A DNA stretch of 64,000 nucleotides from Rhynchopus sp. YZ270_cl-10 (taxonomy: Eukaryota; Euglenozoa; Diplonemea; Diplonemida; Diplonemidae). This document shows positions 38,566 to 49,019 of the stretch, one piece after another. Positions within the stretch are counted from its first letter, which is position 1, and each line of letters starts with the position of its first letter. The position numbers and the translations under genes are program-made. The DNA lies in NCBI GenBank assembly GCA_964035575.1, contig OZ037846.1, forward strand, positions 647,501 through 711,500, read 5' to 3'. Below the pieces are notes generated by a model, which was not told the DNA's origin, made no database searches, and saw nothing but the letters and a program-made list of their open reading frames with translations.

Positions 38566-38985
38566 CCTAGGCATACCTAGAAAGCGAATATGATATTCGG
38601 CCTATATTCGGATCCGAATATGCGTATTCGCCCTATATTCGGATCCGAATATAGGCGAATATAGGCCGAATATGACCCGAATACACGTATCACCAACAGG
38701 AATGTATCATATTTTTGAAATAGACCCCACCACGTTCCGCAATTGGCTCGGAAAATCCAAAAATGGGGGGGAAGGGGAAAAAAAGAGAAAAAAAAGTCCA
38801 AAAAAAAAGAAGAAAGAAAGTCACTTTTGTATTTCGAAGCCCCGCGGGCTTTCCATGAATTTTCGCCGAAAATTATCGCGTTTAGGTTTGCACAATATAT
38901 GACGTGCTTCGGTGAATTCTTTTCGGTGCACCCCTACACTATCAACAGGAATTTATCAGTTTAAACGCTAAAAAAAATATCATCA

Positions 38986-41122
38986 ATGGGCCCAAAAAGC
39001 AGAAAGAGGAAGGTCGACGAGACGACCATTGTCTCGAGCAACACGGACGCGAGCGATTCCTCTTCCACCAGGGCACAAACAAAGAAAAGAGTGAAAAAAT
39101 CAGCGAAGAAGGCAACGAATAAGCCTTCTACAAAGACTGCAAGCAAGCCACCAGCCAAGAAAGGCGGCGCGATAGAGAAGACCCCGGCGGAGAAGCGCAA
39201 AGAGACCATAGAACACGGTGAAAGTAGTACCGCCAAGGTACACGTCCAAAGCGACCGCCACAAAAATAATGAGCGTAGGGAGAAGAAGAAGAAGAAGAAG
39301 GCTGCAGCTCCAGTTGGTGACACGAAGGAGAAGCGGCAGCAGGTGTTGACGCCGGTGATGGGGTTGGCGGCGTTTGTCACAACATGGGCATTGGCTGTGC
39401 TGGTCTGCGGACTCACAGAACGCCAAGCCGACATTATGTCGCTGCCAGTGCGTCCCCTCTTCGGAGAGGACTTCCCAACCGGGAAAACGGTCCTGGGCCG
39501 CTCCACGAAGTTCGTGAAGGAGATCGAGGGTGTGCTACTGAAGTTGGTTGAAGGGAAACCAATCCCTCTCGGGATAGATGGATCGGGTATGCTAATAAAC
39601 AAATGACCACTATCCCAAAATTTTTATTGCAGGACAGAGACACCTGGGTTTTTCGACATTGTGCATTGTAGCGTTCGTTGCAGGCCAAGCCCTCCTCATT
39701 CATATGGACGTAAAAGATACTGGAGAAGTCCACTGTGGTCGAGATGTGAAGGATGCTATCAACACAGCTCGAAAAAAATTTAATATCGCGCATTCTCCCG
39801 TGGTTGCTGATTATGGATCGATAAATGTGGTAGGGTTGTCTGACGAGGAAGCCAGTTGGTGTTTTGGCCACGTGACAAATTCGGCACTGAAAGCACACGT
39901 AAAAATTAACTACCAGCTGTCATATGTTTTTTGTACAGCGTTTAGTCAGCTTTTCTCTTGTAAAAGCCGACGAGTGCGCTGGCTCAATTTCCAGGAATCT
40001 TCTGTCAGCAACGCGCGTGAGTCGGCGGCGGACACACAAGACACCAGGATTCGTTTGAAAGTCGCTGTGGAGAAAAAAAGTGTCAGGGGCATGCAACGTT
40101 TGCTTCCGGGGCCGAAAATAGATGATATTGAAGAGCTTCTGGCCAAAGCAAAGGAGGTGTTGAGCGAAACGATCGATGTTGACGTTGAGAATGTTGATAC
40201 GGCATCGCCGAAGACACCATCACTCACCAGCGACACCCGGTGGTTAGCCATGGCCGACCTTGCTATACACATTAGAGACAGACATCAACCCCTGGTATCT
40301 TTCCTCGATAGTGAAATGGGGAGAAAGAAAAAGAACCAGTCTCTCCTCTCCCTCGTTGAACTTGTCAAAACGGACAGGTGGCAGGATCATGTACGCGAAG
40401 TGTCGGCATTTGCAAACGATATCGAACCTCTTCTTCCATTCCTCAGAAAGGTGCAAAATCCCGGCACCAAAATTGCAGCGAGCTGGTGGTTTCCAGAGAT
40501 TCAGAGGGTACTCACCAACAGCGACTACTCTGCGAATATGCGCGAGTGTTTATCAGCAGCATGGGCCGAGTACAAGTCGAGAGACCGGTTTGAGAAGTTA
40601 ATATTCTTTGACTGCAATGTCATCCTCTCCGGGGACTATGATGATGATGACCTGCCGACAGGGGAGCCACAGTGTCAGGACGCAGAGATGCAGAAATGGG
40701 GTGCTATTTTCTATGCTTTGCGCGAACCGACCGTGTGGAACGAATTCATCCTGTACCTCAACGCCGAAGCCCTTTTGTTTCAGGATGTTACTGACCTGTT
40801 CGAGTTCTGGAGTCCAAGAGGCAGTGGAGGGTTACGCTTCCCGAATTTAGCGCCACACGTCCATGGATGGCTTTCAACCCCGATCAGCGTAACCTCAGTT
40901 GATGGATTATTTTCTTCCTTAAGTGCAATGAAAAATAAACGCTCCTCGAATTTATCTAAGGAAAAGTTTATTGAGAAGCTGATGCTGCGGAAGAACGGCA
41001 AGCTCCTTGGATTGCTTCAGGACAAGAAGGGGCTCCTCGGCGAGGCGGTGGAGCAGTCGGAATCGTCAGATTCCGACTGTGAGCCTCTCGCCGAGGAGCT
41101 CGAGATGATACCAGTGTTCTAA
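38986..41122 (+). CDS. hAT-like transposase, two exons with a 46-bp intron
   Basis: Exon 1 is 38986-39586 and exon 2 is 39633-41122. The intron 39587-39632 begins GTATGC and ends TTTTTATTGCAG, and removing it joins PIPLGIDGSG to GQRHLGFSTL in frame, giving about 698 residues. Residues 1-105 are Lys/Ser-rich with nuclear-localisation-type runs. The Asp of LGIDGSG is the likely first catalytic residue. VVADYGSINVVG and CFGHVTNSALKAHV match the second Asp and the C-x2-H helix of hAT enzymes. The C-terminus (FEFWSPRGSG, LRFPNLAPHVHGWLSTPISV, DGLFSSLSAMKNKRSSNLS) matches the hAT dimerisation domain. No BED finger is obvious. It appears intact if the intron is spliced. Confidence 0.8.
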
Positions 41123-41215
41123 ATGCTGGTATCATCTCGAGCTGCTTTTTCATGAGCAAACAAAAAAAAAAAACAAAAAAAAACCCCTCTTTGTTTGCAC
41201 TACTCCTACTACTAC

Positions 41216-41290
41216 TTCAATCTTAAGTCCACACCCACGTGGCGGACGCTTTGGCATGCGTCTGTAAGGACAGCCTTGATACTTTCTGTA
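41216..41290. repeat. Second copy of the 75-bp CTTCAATCTTAAGTCC block
   Basis: Same orientation and about 90 percent identical to 33568-33645 (CTTCAATCTTAAGTCCACAC, GGCATGCGTCTGTAAGGACA). It lies inside the hAT-like unit, between the transposase stop and the right subterminal repeats. Confidence 0.7.
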
Positions 41291-41662
41291 TTGCCTCTTT
41301 TCCATCAACAGTGCTTTTTGTGCTTTCAACTTCTCTTGTTTTTGCAAAGACACCGATCATCAAAAGACCCCCACACCCACCCCCCAATACACGCGTTTCG
41401 CTACCTCATGTCCCCACCCACCCCCATCCAAACTCACTCACACCCTTTCTGCAGTCTAGATTCTGTGTATTCGGATCCGAATATAGGGCGAATATGATAT
41501 TCGGCCTATATTCGGATCCGAATATAGGCCGAATATGCATATTCGGCCTATATTCGGATCCGAATACGATATTCGGATCCGAATATAGGCCGAATATGGC
41601 CCAAGAATTTTGGATCCGAATATAGGCCGAATATCATATTCGCTTTCTAGGTATGCCTAGGG

Positions 41663-42283
41663 GGGGGGGGGGGGGGGGGGTTAGGGGGGGTCAAATGGGT
41701 GATACAAACCCACTTTTTTCAGTTTTTGATAAAAACGCATTTCTAAGTGAATCTGACCCGAAAATGTGACACATATCGTGTGGAAAACTGTTTGTCGGTC
41801 GGTTTTGACCCATTTTTCGGGCCCAGGAGGTGCTAAAACGTGAAAATTGAAAAATTGCCCATGATTGGTACCCCACGTTAAGTCGTTAAGGATTTCCTTA
41901 ACGATTTCCTTAACGATTTTCCAATTTTTGACTATTTTTGCATATTTTCACACGGAACTGCCCAAAATTAGAGAGTTTTGCCCCGAAAACAGGGTATCGT
42001 CAATTTTTGAGCAAAAAAATCGCAAAAGAAATGAAAAAAATCGGAATTTAACTCCTTAAGGAATTGGTGGGGCTGGTACCAATAATGGGTAAATTTTTTT
42101 TTTTTTTTGGAATTTCACCATTTGGGGTGCATGTGATCCCCCTCTGGCGTGAAAACCACCCCCCACGATGTTTTTGAGAGGTTCTTGGTCAAAATTTCTA
42201 CTCAATCATCCAAAATAATGCGTTTTTATCAAAAACTCGAAAAAATGACGTTTGTATCGTTTTTTTAAGTGCATTTGACCCCC
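41663..42283. repeat. Foldback spacer between two CCTAGG-ended units
   Basis: The left part (GGGGGGGTCAAATG, CAGTTTTTGATAAAAACGCA) is mirrored at the right (TGCGTTTTTATCAAAAACTC, GCATTTGACCCCCCC). Inner pairs CCCATGATTGGTACC / GGTACCAATAATGGG extend the arms. A C-rich/G-rich junction abuts the neighbouring elements on both sides. No gene. Confidence 0.65.
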
Positions 42284-42522
42284 CCTAGGCATACATGGTA
42301 AGCGAACAAAAAATTCGCTTTATTCGCTTTTCCAAAAAAGCGAATAAAAAATTCGCTTTATTCGCTTTTGGTTCGCTTTTTTATTCGCTTTATTCGCTTT
42401 TGGTTCGCTTTTTTATTCGCTTTATTCGCCTTTTATTCGCCTTTCGGTGATCTATGATCGTCTCCATGGGACACGTAACAGGCTGTGAGAGCTTACTGAG
42501 AGCTAGTGGGAGCTGAGTACTG

Positions 42523-42785
42523 AGTATACACAGTATACACAGTATACACAGTATACACAGTATACACAGTATACACAGTATACACAGTATACACAGTATA
42601 CACAGTATACACAGTATACACAGTATACACAGTATACACAGTATACACAGTATACACAGTATACACAGTATACACAGTATACACAGTATACACAGTATAC
42701 ACAGTATACACAGTATACACAGTATACACAGTATACACAGTATACACAGTATACACAGTATACACAGTATACACAGTATACACAG
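42523..42785. repeat. (AGTATACAC)n 9-bp tandem array, about 29 units
   Basis: Apparently perfect. The complementary unit TGTGTATAC equals the 7-bp unit TGTGTAC with TA inserted in the palindromic core. Confidence 0.95.
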
Positions 42786-42794
42786 GGGATTGGG

Positions 42795-43393
42795 AGTACA
42801 GTACAGTACAGTACAGTACAGTACAGTACAGTACAGTACAGTACAGTACAGTACAGTACAGTACAGTACAGTACAGTACAGTACAGTACAGTACAGTACA
42901 GTACAGTACAGTACAGTACAGTACAGTACAGTACAGTACAGTACAGTACAGTACAGTACAGTACAGTACAGTACAGTACAGTACAGTACAGTACAGTACA
43001 GTACAGTACAGTACAGTACAGTACAGTACAGTACAGTACAGTACAGTACAGTACAGTACAGTACAGTACAGTACAGTACAGTACAGTACAGTACAGTACA
43101 GTACAGTACAGTACAGTACAGTACAGTACAGTACAGTACAGTACAGTACAGTACAGTACAGTACAGTACAGTACAGTACAGTACAGTACAGTACAGTACA
43201 GTACAGTACAGTACAGTACAGTACAGTACAGTACAGTACAGTACAGTACAGTACAGTACAGTACAGTACAGTACAGTACAGTACAGTACAGTACAGTACA
43301 GTACAGTACAGTACAGTACAGTACAGTACAGTACAGTACAGTACAGTACAGTACAGTACAGTACAGTACAGTACAGTACAGTACAGTACAGTA
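42795..43393. repeat. (AGTAC)n 5-bp tandem array, about 120 units
   Basis: About 600 bp without a visible interruption, separated from the 9-bp array by only about 10 bp. Frames through it are artefacts of a 5-bp period. Confidence 0.95.
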
Positions 43394-43628
43394 GCCTTAT
43401 TTTGGCGTCGTTGCGGGTATTGGGGGATCTCAGGGGACTAGACTCGACACACTAGACTTGACAAAAAATACGTTGCTTTTTATTCGCTTTTTGTTCGCTT
43501 TTTCGTTCGCTTTTTGTTCGCTTCATTCGCTTTATTCGCCGGCGAATAAAGCGAATAAAAAAGCGAACCAAAAGCGAATAAAGCGAATTTTTTATTCGCT
43601 TACCATGTATGCCTAGGGGGGGGGGGGT

Positions 43629-45214
43629 AGGGGGGGGGCAAAAAGCGGTGTTTAGTGAAATTTTTTGAGTTACGATACCACAGAGGCTCGAAACACAAAA
43701 TCTCTGGCGAATATGGATTTTTTGGGGCTCAGGAGGGGGGTGTGCCTGGTCACAGGCCTCCAAATGCGCCCAGAAACATGAAAAATATGAAAAATTGACT
43801 GGTTTTTTGGGGTTTTCGCACTTTTCGCACTTTTGGGAAAACAGCGTTTTTTCACCTTTTTTTTGAAAAAAATATCAAAAAACGGACATCAGATAGTGTG
43901 CAAATGCCCAAAATCACCCCAAAAGTATCGAATCTTTTCAAATACATCTGTTTTTCACACTTTAGACGCTCTGTTCGGGGCCAAAACCTCATTTTTAGGT
44001 CAAAAAATCGTCCCGTTTTCGTCCCGTTTACCGCGCTCACACCATTCCTCAAACCCGTTGGGCCACTTTCTGGCCACTGCTGGGGGGTCTGACCACCCAG
44101 AGCACCCCCATTTACCAACCTCCTACCACATTTTCACCGAATTTCAGACCCAAAACTCTCTCTGTACCCCCAGAAATGACCCAAAAAAACACAGAAAAAA
44201 TGACTTTGGCAACAGCAACGGCTATGATAAGCACCCTTTTTGGGAAAGGTGGGGAAGAGGGAGAGTCCCTGGTGCGAGGTGGGTGCTGAGGAAGTGGCGT
44301 GCTTGCATCACAAAGCCCCTTGCAGATCCCTGACGGAGATTATGTTCGGGAGGGGCCTTGTGCAGGTGGGGTGCAAGAGGATACAGGTGGGGACAAGGGA
44401 CAAGACGAGCAAGGTGTGGTGCCTGCATTGCAGCCACTCTCACTATGTTTGTCCCCACCTGTCTCCTCTTGCACTCCATCTGCACAAGGCCCCTCCCGAA
44501 CATATTCCCCGTCAGGGATCTGCAAGGGGCTTTGTGATGCAAGCACGCCACTTCCTCAGCACCCACCTCGCACCAGGGACTCTCCCTCTTCCCCACTTTT
44601 CCCAAAAAGGGTGCTTATCATAGCCGTTGCTGTTGCCAAAGTCATTTTTTCTGTGTTTTTTTGGGTCATTTCTGGGGGTACAGAGAGAGTTTTGGGTCTG
44701 AAATTCGGTGAAAATGTGGTAGGAGGTTGGTAAATGGGGGTGCTCTGGGTGGTCAGACCCCCCAGCAGTGGCCAGAAAGTGGCCCAACGGGTTTGAGGAA
44801 TGGTGTGAGCGCGGTAAACGGGACGAAAACGGGACGATTTTTTGACCTAAAAATGAGGTTTTGGCCCCGAACAGAGCGTCTAAAGTGTGAAAAACAGATG
44901 TATTTGAAAAGATTCGATACTTTTGGGGTGATTTTGGGCATTTGCACACTATCTGATGTCCGTTTTTTGATATTTTTTTCAAAAAAAAGGTGAAAAAACG
45001 CTGTTTTCCCAAAAGTGCGAAAAGTGCGAAAACCCCAAAAAACCAGTCAATTTTTCATATTTTTCATGTTTCTGGGCGCATTTGGAGGCCTGTGACCAGG
45101 CACACCCCCCTCCTGAGCCCCAAAAAATCCATATTCGCCAGAGATTTTGTGTTTCGAGCCTCTGTGGTATCGTAACTCAAAAAATTTCACTAAACACCGC
45201 TTTTTGCCCCCCCC
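43629..45214. repeat. 1.6-kb near-perfect palindrome (foldback)
   Basis: Arms of about 768 bp (43629-44396 and 44449-45214) are nearly identical inverted copies around a 52-nt centre that contains CTGCATTGCAG. For example GAACGGGACGA-type and GGCCACTTTCTGGCCACTGC segments occur in both arms. It lies exactly between two CCTAGG-ended elements. No coding role is supported, although both arms contain equal open frames by symmetry. Confidence 0.9.
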
Positions 45215-46109
45215 TACGGCATACTTGTCCCCCCAATATGGGGAGGCCCTATTCCCCCATATTTTGGTACCCTACACTTTTGTGGCAAATATGGGGGAAA
45301 TATGGGGGGAATACAGCAGGAATACTGCACAAATATGGGGGAATATGGGGGAAATATGGGGGTGTTTTCCTATTGTTTTCCTAGTGTACTATAGTGTACT
45401 AGTGTACTATAGTGTACTATAGTGTACTATAGTGTACTATAGTGTACTATAGTGTACTATAGTGTACTATAGTGTACTATAGTGTACTATAGTGTACTAT
45501 AGTGTACTATAGTGTACTATAGTGTACTATAGTGTACTATAGTGTACTATAGTGTACTATAGTGTACTATAGTGTACTATAGTGTACTATAGTGTACTAT
45601 AGTGTACTAGTGTACTGGTAAGTGGGCTATAGGTCAAACGCAGGGGCAATGCTAACCCGTCTGTGTCGAGGGCCTTATCGATGGCACCGGAAGGCCCGAT
45701 GTCGTGAAGCTTTGTGCTGAAACCATCTGGGCGGTTAGGCCTGTTGATGCCTGACACCGGTGGCAAAACAGGGGAGTCTGAGAGGAACTCATAATGTTAC
45801 TCTTCTTTCTGCCCATACCAAAACGTCAGCAGGTTTGCCCTTCTTATAGGGACTTACAACCATGTAATCCTCATGCGTCAGAGAAACGTCGAAAATTGTG
45901 TTGGAGGGGTGGGTAGGTAAGTAACGTACAGAAGCAGTACACCAGTACACCAGTGCACCAGTACACCAGTACATCTATTCCCCCATAAAAAATATGGGGG
46001 AAATATGGGGAAAATATGGGGGAATATGGGGGGGAAAATCCCCCATATTTCCCCCATATTTTCCCCATATTTTACCCCTCCCCATAATGGGGGGACAAGT
46101 ATGCCTAGG
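45213..46109. mobile_element. CCTAGGCATAC-ended foldback carrying a 10-bp array
   Basis: Left end CCTACGGCATACTTGTCCCC, right end GGGGACAAGTATGCCTAGG. Subterminal repeats are AATATGGGGGAAATATGGGG-type on the left and inverted on the right. The 10-bp array lies near the left and a short (ACCAGTACA)n run at 45937-45972 near the right. Confidence 0.75.
45382..45616. repeat. (AGTGTACTAT)n 10-bp tandem array, about 23 units
   Basis: Almost perfect, with one or two shortened units at each end (AGTGTACT). Again centred on GTAC. Confidence 0.95.
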
Positions 46110-47285
46110 GGGGGGGGGGGGGGGGGGGGGGGGGGTAATTGGCTCCCATTTAGACTGATGAAAAAAAATTTTCCCCAAAATCGTGAAGATATGTCCTAAA
46201 AGGGGTCAAAAATTTTTGTTCGCGCTCCGCGCGAAAAGGTCCTGTCATTTCGCGTAAATACGTGATGACGTGGGATGGTAACGTACATCAAGAACCAAAC
46301 CAACCCTTTTCTCACGTTTTTCCACGTCAAGCCCTCGCATTAGGTTCTCTCTAGTGAACGAAACCTTCCCTCAGGACAAGAAGAAACGGCGGTTGATATC
46401 AAAACTTTCTGGCGAAGCCACGGTACGCAACATTTCAAAATCTGTGACCTAAAACCGAACATTTTTACAGCCAAACTATGGTAGAGGGCTGTGGGCTGCC
46501 AGTTTTTGAGCTGCGCCGCAGGCGCACGGTAGGCTACTTTTTTAATTTTTGCCGGCAAGGGGGTGCATCATTGAGTCCCTGAAACAAGTCTCCATCGTCA
46601 CCGCCACCGCCATCGCAATCGCCATCTTCGCTTTCCTCTTTAACATCAACAGATGCAACACTGCTCTCTGTATCTTCAGAGATCAGAACTTCTCCAACAC
46701 TCGATGTCTCGTCGACTGACAGACCCTCCTCCTCCTCGAACCCAGTGGTGGGGGCCGCAGTATGCACTGCTGTGTCCTTCTTTTAATCTCCCTTCCTCCT
46801 GAAGATGCGGGCGCAGGTGCCCACATCTCCAGGACCAAGGTACCCACGGCATACCACAGGCAGAGAACCCCCCATCCCAAAAAACCCCCACTTTTAAGGG
46901 TGAACCGACGAACCAACGGATAAATAAAAAAAATAATAAATAAAAGTGAACCGACGAACCAACGGTTAGCATTAGGCCTGCTCGCAGAGGTAAACATCCA
47001 AAAAAAAAAAAAAAACGTCTGCATTTGCGTTTTCGGAATCCGTCCTGTCGATATAACTCAACCAAAACTTCTGGATATGTGGCAGCTCTCCTGTGTGCAC
47101 TAAGCTGGCCTCACTCCCCATAACGTCGCTGGCCCCCTTTAAATAAAAACCACTTCCGGCCAGGGCAACTGAAAAAAACCCCCCTTGCAGTACTCGAACC
47201 TGATGCTTACTGTCCCTCTCCTCGACCCACAACCCCCCGACTTCTGATCTTTCTCTCCATCCCGTCTCCCTGAACCAGCGCCCTT
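46110..47285. other. Island border and non-coding interval
   Basis: Begins with a G run of about 25. GC palindromes (GCTCCGCGCGAAAAGG, GCGCCGCAGGCGCACGG) recall those at 31970 and 32605. An acidic minus-strand frame of 77 codons (46534-46767, EEEEGLSVDETSS, EESEDGDCDGGGGDDGD) could be the remains of a gene tail but has no recognisable domain. GAACCAACGGATAAATAAA and GAACCAACGGTTAGC form a small direct repeat at 46907-46970. Confidence 0.4.
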
Positions 47286-48128
47286 CACAGACGTTCCCTC
47301 CTCATGAAAGCAAACCCACGTTCCCCTGCCCCTCTCATCGCACCGTTGTGCAAGAAACCCGCACAGCCTCCGCGCTGTCTCCACCCACCCCACGCAAGGA
47401 AGAACGCCAAAGGTGCTCTCGTGCTGCAACCACAGACAAGCTGAGGTGCCAGATAAATGCACGAAAGCACCCCACGGCCAGATACAGCTTCCCCTCCCAT
47501 CATCACCGCCAAACGATGGAGGGAAGCGCCACACCCAAAACCCCCCCACACTCTTCTTTTGTGAAAAACGGGCCGCTTTCATCGAAACGCCTTCTTTTGT
47601 CACAACACTGTGCACCTCCACCTCCCACACCCCTTCCTCCAGCACAGCACAAGAGTTGCCTCCACACCCCAAGCACAGCAAAGCGCGTCCTCCCCCCTGA
47701 GTCCCCCCAGTCACACCATCAAGTGAAAGCATGCGATCAGTGCATCAGAGCACACAACGGAAGCCTCTCGCCTCCGTCATCACACCTCACACCTCACACC
47801 TCTTCGTGCAAGCTACCAAGAAGACAGTGAAAGACCACGTGGTGTCAACGATGTCAGGAGTGATGAACCAGAAAAAAAGGGGGATTGGGCGGGGAGGGGG
47901 TAGGGCGGGGAGGTACGTTGTAATGAATATATGGGTGTTTGTGGGGAGTCTTTTGCCGCACAGCTCTCCTCTCGCACCAAGTAGTAGTCCGTGCCACGGT
48001 GAGCAAGACTGTGCCCCTCTTCTTCTCCGAACCAGAGGACGCAAGCAGACATACTGCCAAAGACCCTCCACCTCGGGGAGGTGCTGCCCTGCCACCAACA
48101 CACCACGTCGTCATTGTGCGTGTCTCTG
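47286..48128. repeat. 3' flank of LRR gene 2, duplicated unit
   Basis: Segments at 47300-47540 and 47960-48128 are repeated at 50085-50340 and 50900-51044, in the same order and orientation beside the next LRR gene, and part of the first again at 58600-58790 (GGAAGAACGCCAAAGGTGCT, CTGCAACCACAGACAAGCTG). This marks a tandem duplication of gene plus flank. No gene in the flank itself. Confidence 0.7.
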
Positions 48129-49019
48129 TCACTTCTGGCTTTGCTCGGGGGATTCGTCTCTGCTTCGTTTCGGACGTGCTTCAACCACAAGCTCGCTCAG
48201 ATCGCCGTTCTTCACTTCGTTATACACAACACTGCTGCAGCCGGAAAGGTAAATGCTCGTCAACGAAGTGCAGAACTTAGCAAAATACGTTCCTATAGCA
48301 CCGCTATCAATATGCGTCACATTACTGAGTGGCGCTAAATCTAGGGTTGTTAAGCTGCTGCAGTTGTAAAGGAAGCTCATACCAACCTGCGTCACATTGC
48401 TGAGTGCTGATAAATCGACATTGGTTAAACTGCTGCAGCCTTCAAGAAAGCTGTGATCAATCCGCGTCACATTGCTGAATGGTGGCATATACAGGGTCGT
48501 TAAGCTGCTGCAGTACCACAGGAAGTCCTCACCAACCTGCGTCACATTGCTCAACCCAGAGAGGTTGATACTTGTCAACGAGGTGCAGTTGTACAGGAAC
48601 CTGTCTCCAATGTGAGTCACAATGGACTCAGCACTGAGATCAAGGTGCGTTAACGATGACTCCCTCAAGAACCCATCAGGAATGACAGTCGCAACCTCCG
48701 CCTGCAGAAGCAAACACGCCACCTCAGGATCCTCCACACTCTTCAACTTCTCGGCTGTGATGTCGGTCTCACCCAACGCATGAAGCTCTGCAATGGCTTC
48801 GTACTTCTGCGACTTCGTGAGGATGATTGTGTCACCAGCACTCAGCTGCGTCATGTCCGCTCCTTCTCCCATCGCTTCGTCTCCGAAACTCATGCAAAAG
48901 CTGTCTTCAGGCAACCCCATTGCAGACGCCACCTTCCGCCGCAAGCCCTCGACTGTGTCATCTGTACACACCTCGACTGTGTGCTGATTCGCTCTGAAAT
49001 CCTCGAAGTGCACGTCCAT
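48129..49019 (-). CDS. Ubiquitin-like/BspA-type LRR protein with basic tail (paralogue 2)
   Basis: 296 residues. Residues 1-70 are ubiquitin-like (DDTVEGLRRKVASAMGLPED, LSAGDTIILTKS). Residues 71-112 are the shared ALHALGETDITAEKL linker. Residues 112-270 contain about six LRR_5-type repeats of 25 aa (LSNVTQVGEDFLWYCSSLTT). The last 26 residues are charged with a nuclear-localisation-type stretch (ARPKRSRDESPEQSQK). There is no signal peptide, so a cytosolic or nuclear location is likely. The coding strand shows CCACACACAG then AGATCAGAACAC about 40 nt before the ATG. The same AGNTCAGAACAC follows the AG in paralogue 3, so the 5' UTR is conserved. Function unknown. Confidence 0.85.
   Translation of the reverse strand: MDVHFEDFRANQHTVEVCTDDTVEGLRRKVASAMGLPEDSFCMSFGDEAMGEGADMTQLSAGDTIILTKSQKYEAIAELHALGETDITAEKLKSVEDPEVACLLLQAEVATVIPDGFLRESSLTHLDLSAESIVTHIGDRFLYNCTSLTSINLSGLSNVTQVGEDFLWYCSSLTTLYMPPFSNVTRIDHSFLEGCSSLTNVDLSALSNVTQVGMSFLYNCSSLTTLDLAPLSNVTHIDSGAIGTYFAKFCTSLTSIYLSGCSSVVYNEVKNGDLSELVVEARPKRSRDESPEQSQK

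Larger units (their letters stand above)
38566..41662 (+). mobile_element. hAT-like DNA transposon with CCTAGGCATAC ends
   Basis: A unit of about 3.1 kb with inverted ends CCTAGGCATACCTAGAAAGC / GCTTTCTAGGTATGCCTAGG and subterminal arrays of the palindrome TATTCGGATCCGAATA (two or more on the left, five or more on the right). It carries a two-exon transposase on the plus strand. Flanks are C/G runs followed by TGACCCCCCC and GGGGGGGTCA, so the 8-bp duplication expected for hAT cannot be read. It is probably the autonomous source for the other CCTAGGCATAC-ended elements at 35446, 42284 and 45213. Confidence 0.8.
42284..43617. mobile_element. CCTAGGCATAC-ended foldback carrying two tandem arrays
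   Basis: Ends are CCTAGGCATACATGGTAAGC and its complement. Both subterminal regions are arrays of TTCGCTTTATTCGC-type repeats in opposite orientation. Between them lie the 9-bp and 5-bp arrays. TACTGAGAGCTAGTG at 42494 recurs beside the unrelated array region at 52868. Non-autonomous, presumably mobilised by the hAT-like transposase. Confidence 0.75.

Noticed and set aside
43833-45012. 166-codon frames in both arms of the 1.6-kb palindrome
   Set aside because: They are mirror images by symmetry. The translation has no domain and includes poly-Lys and low-complexity stretches, so they are not supported as genes.
46534-46767. Acidic 77-codon minus-strand frame
   Set aside because: It could be the tail of a lost gene, but it lacks any domain and lies between repeat borders. 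I mention it only in the interval description.
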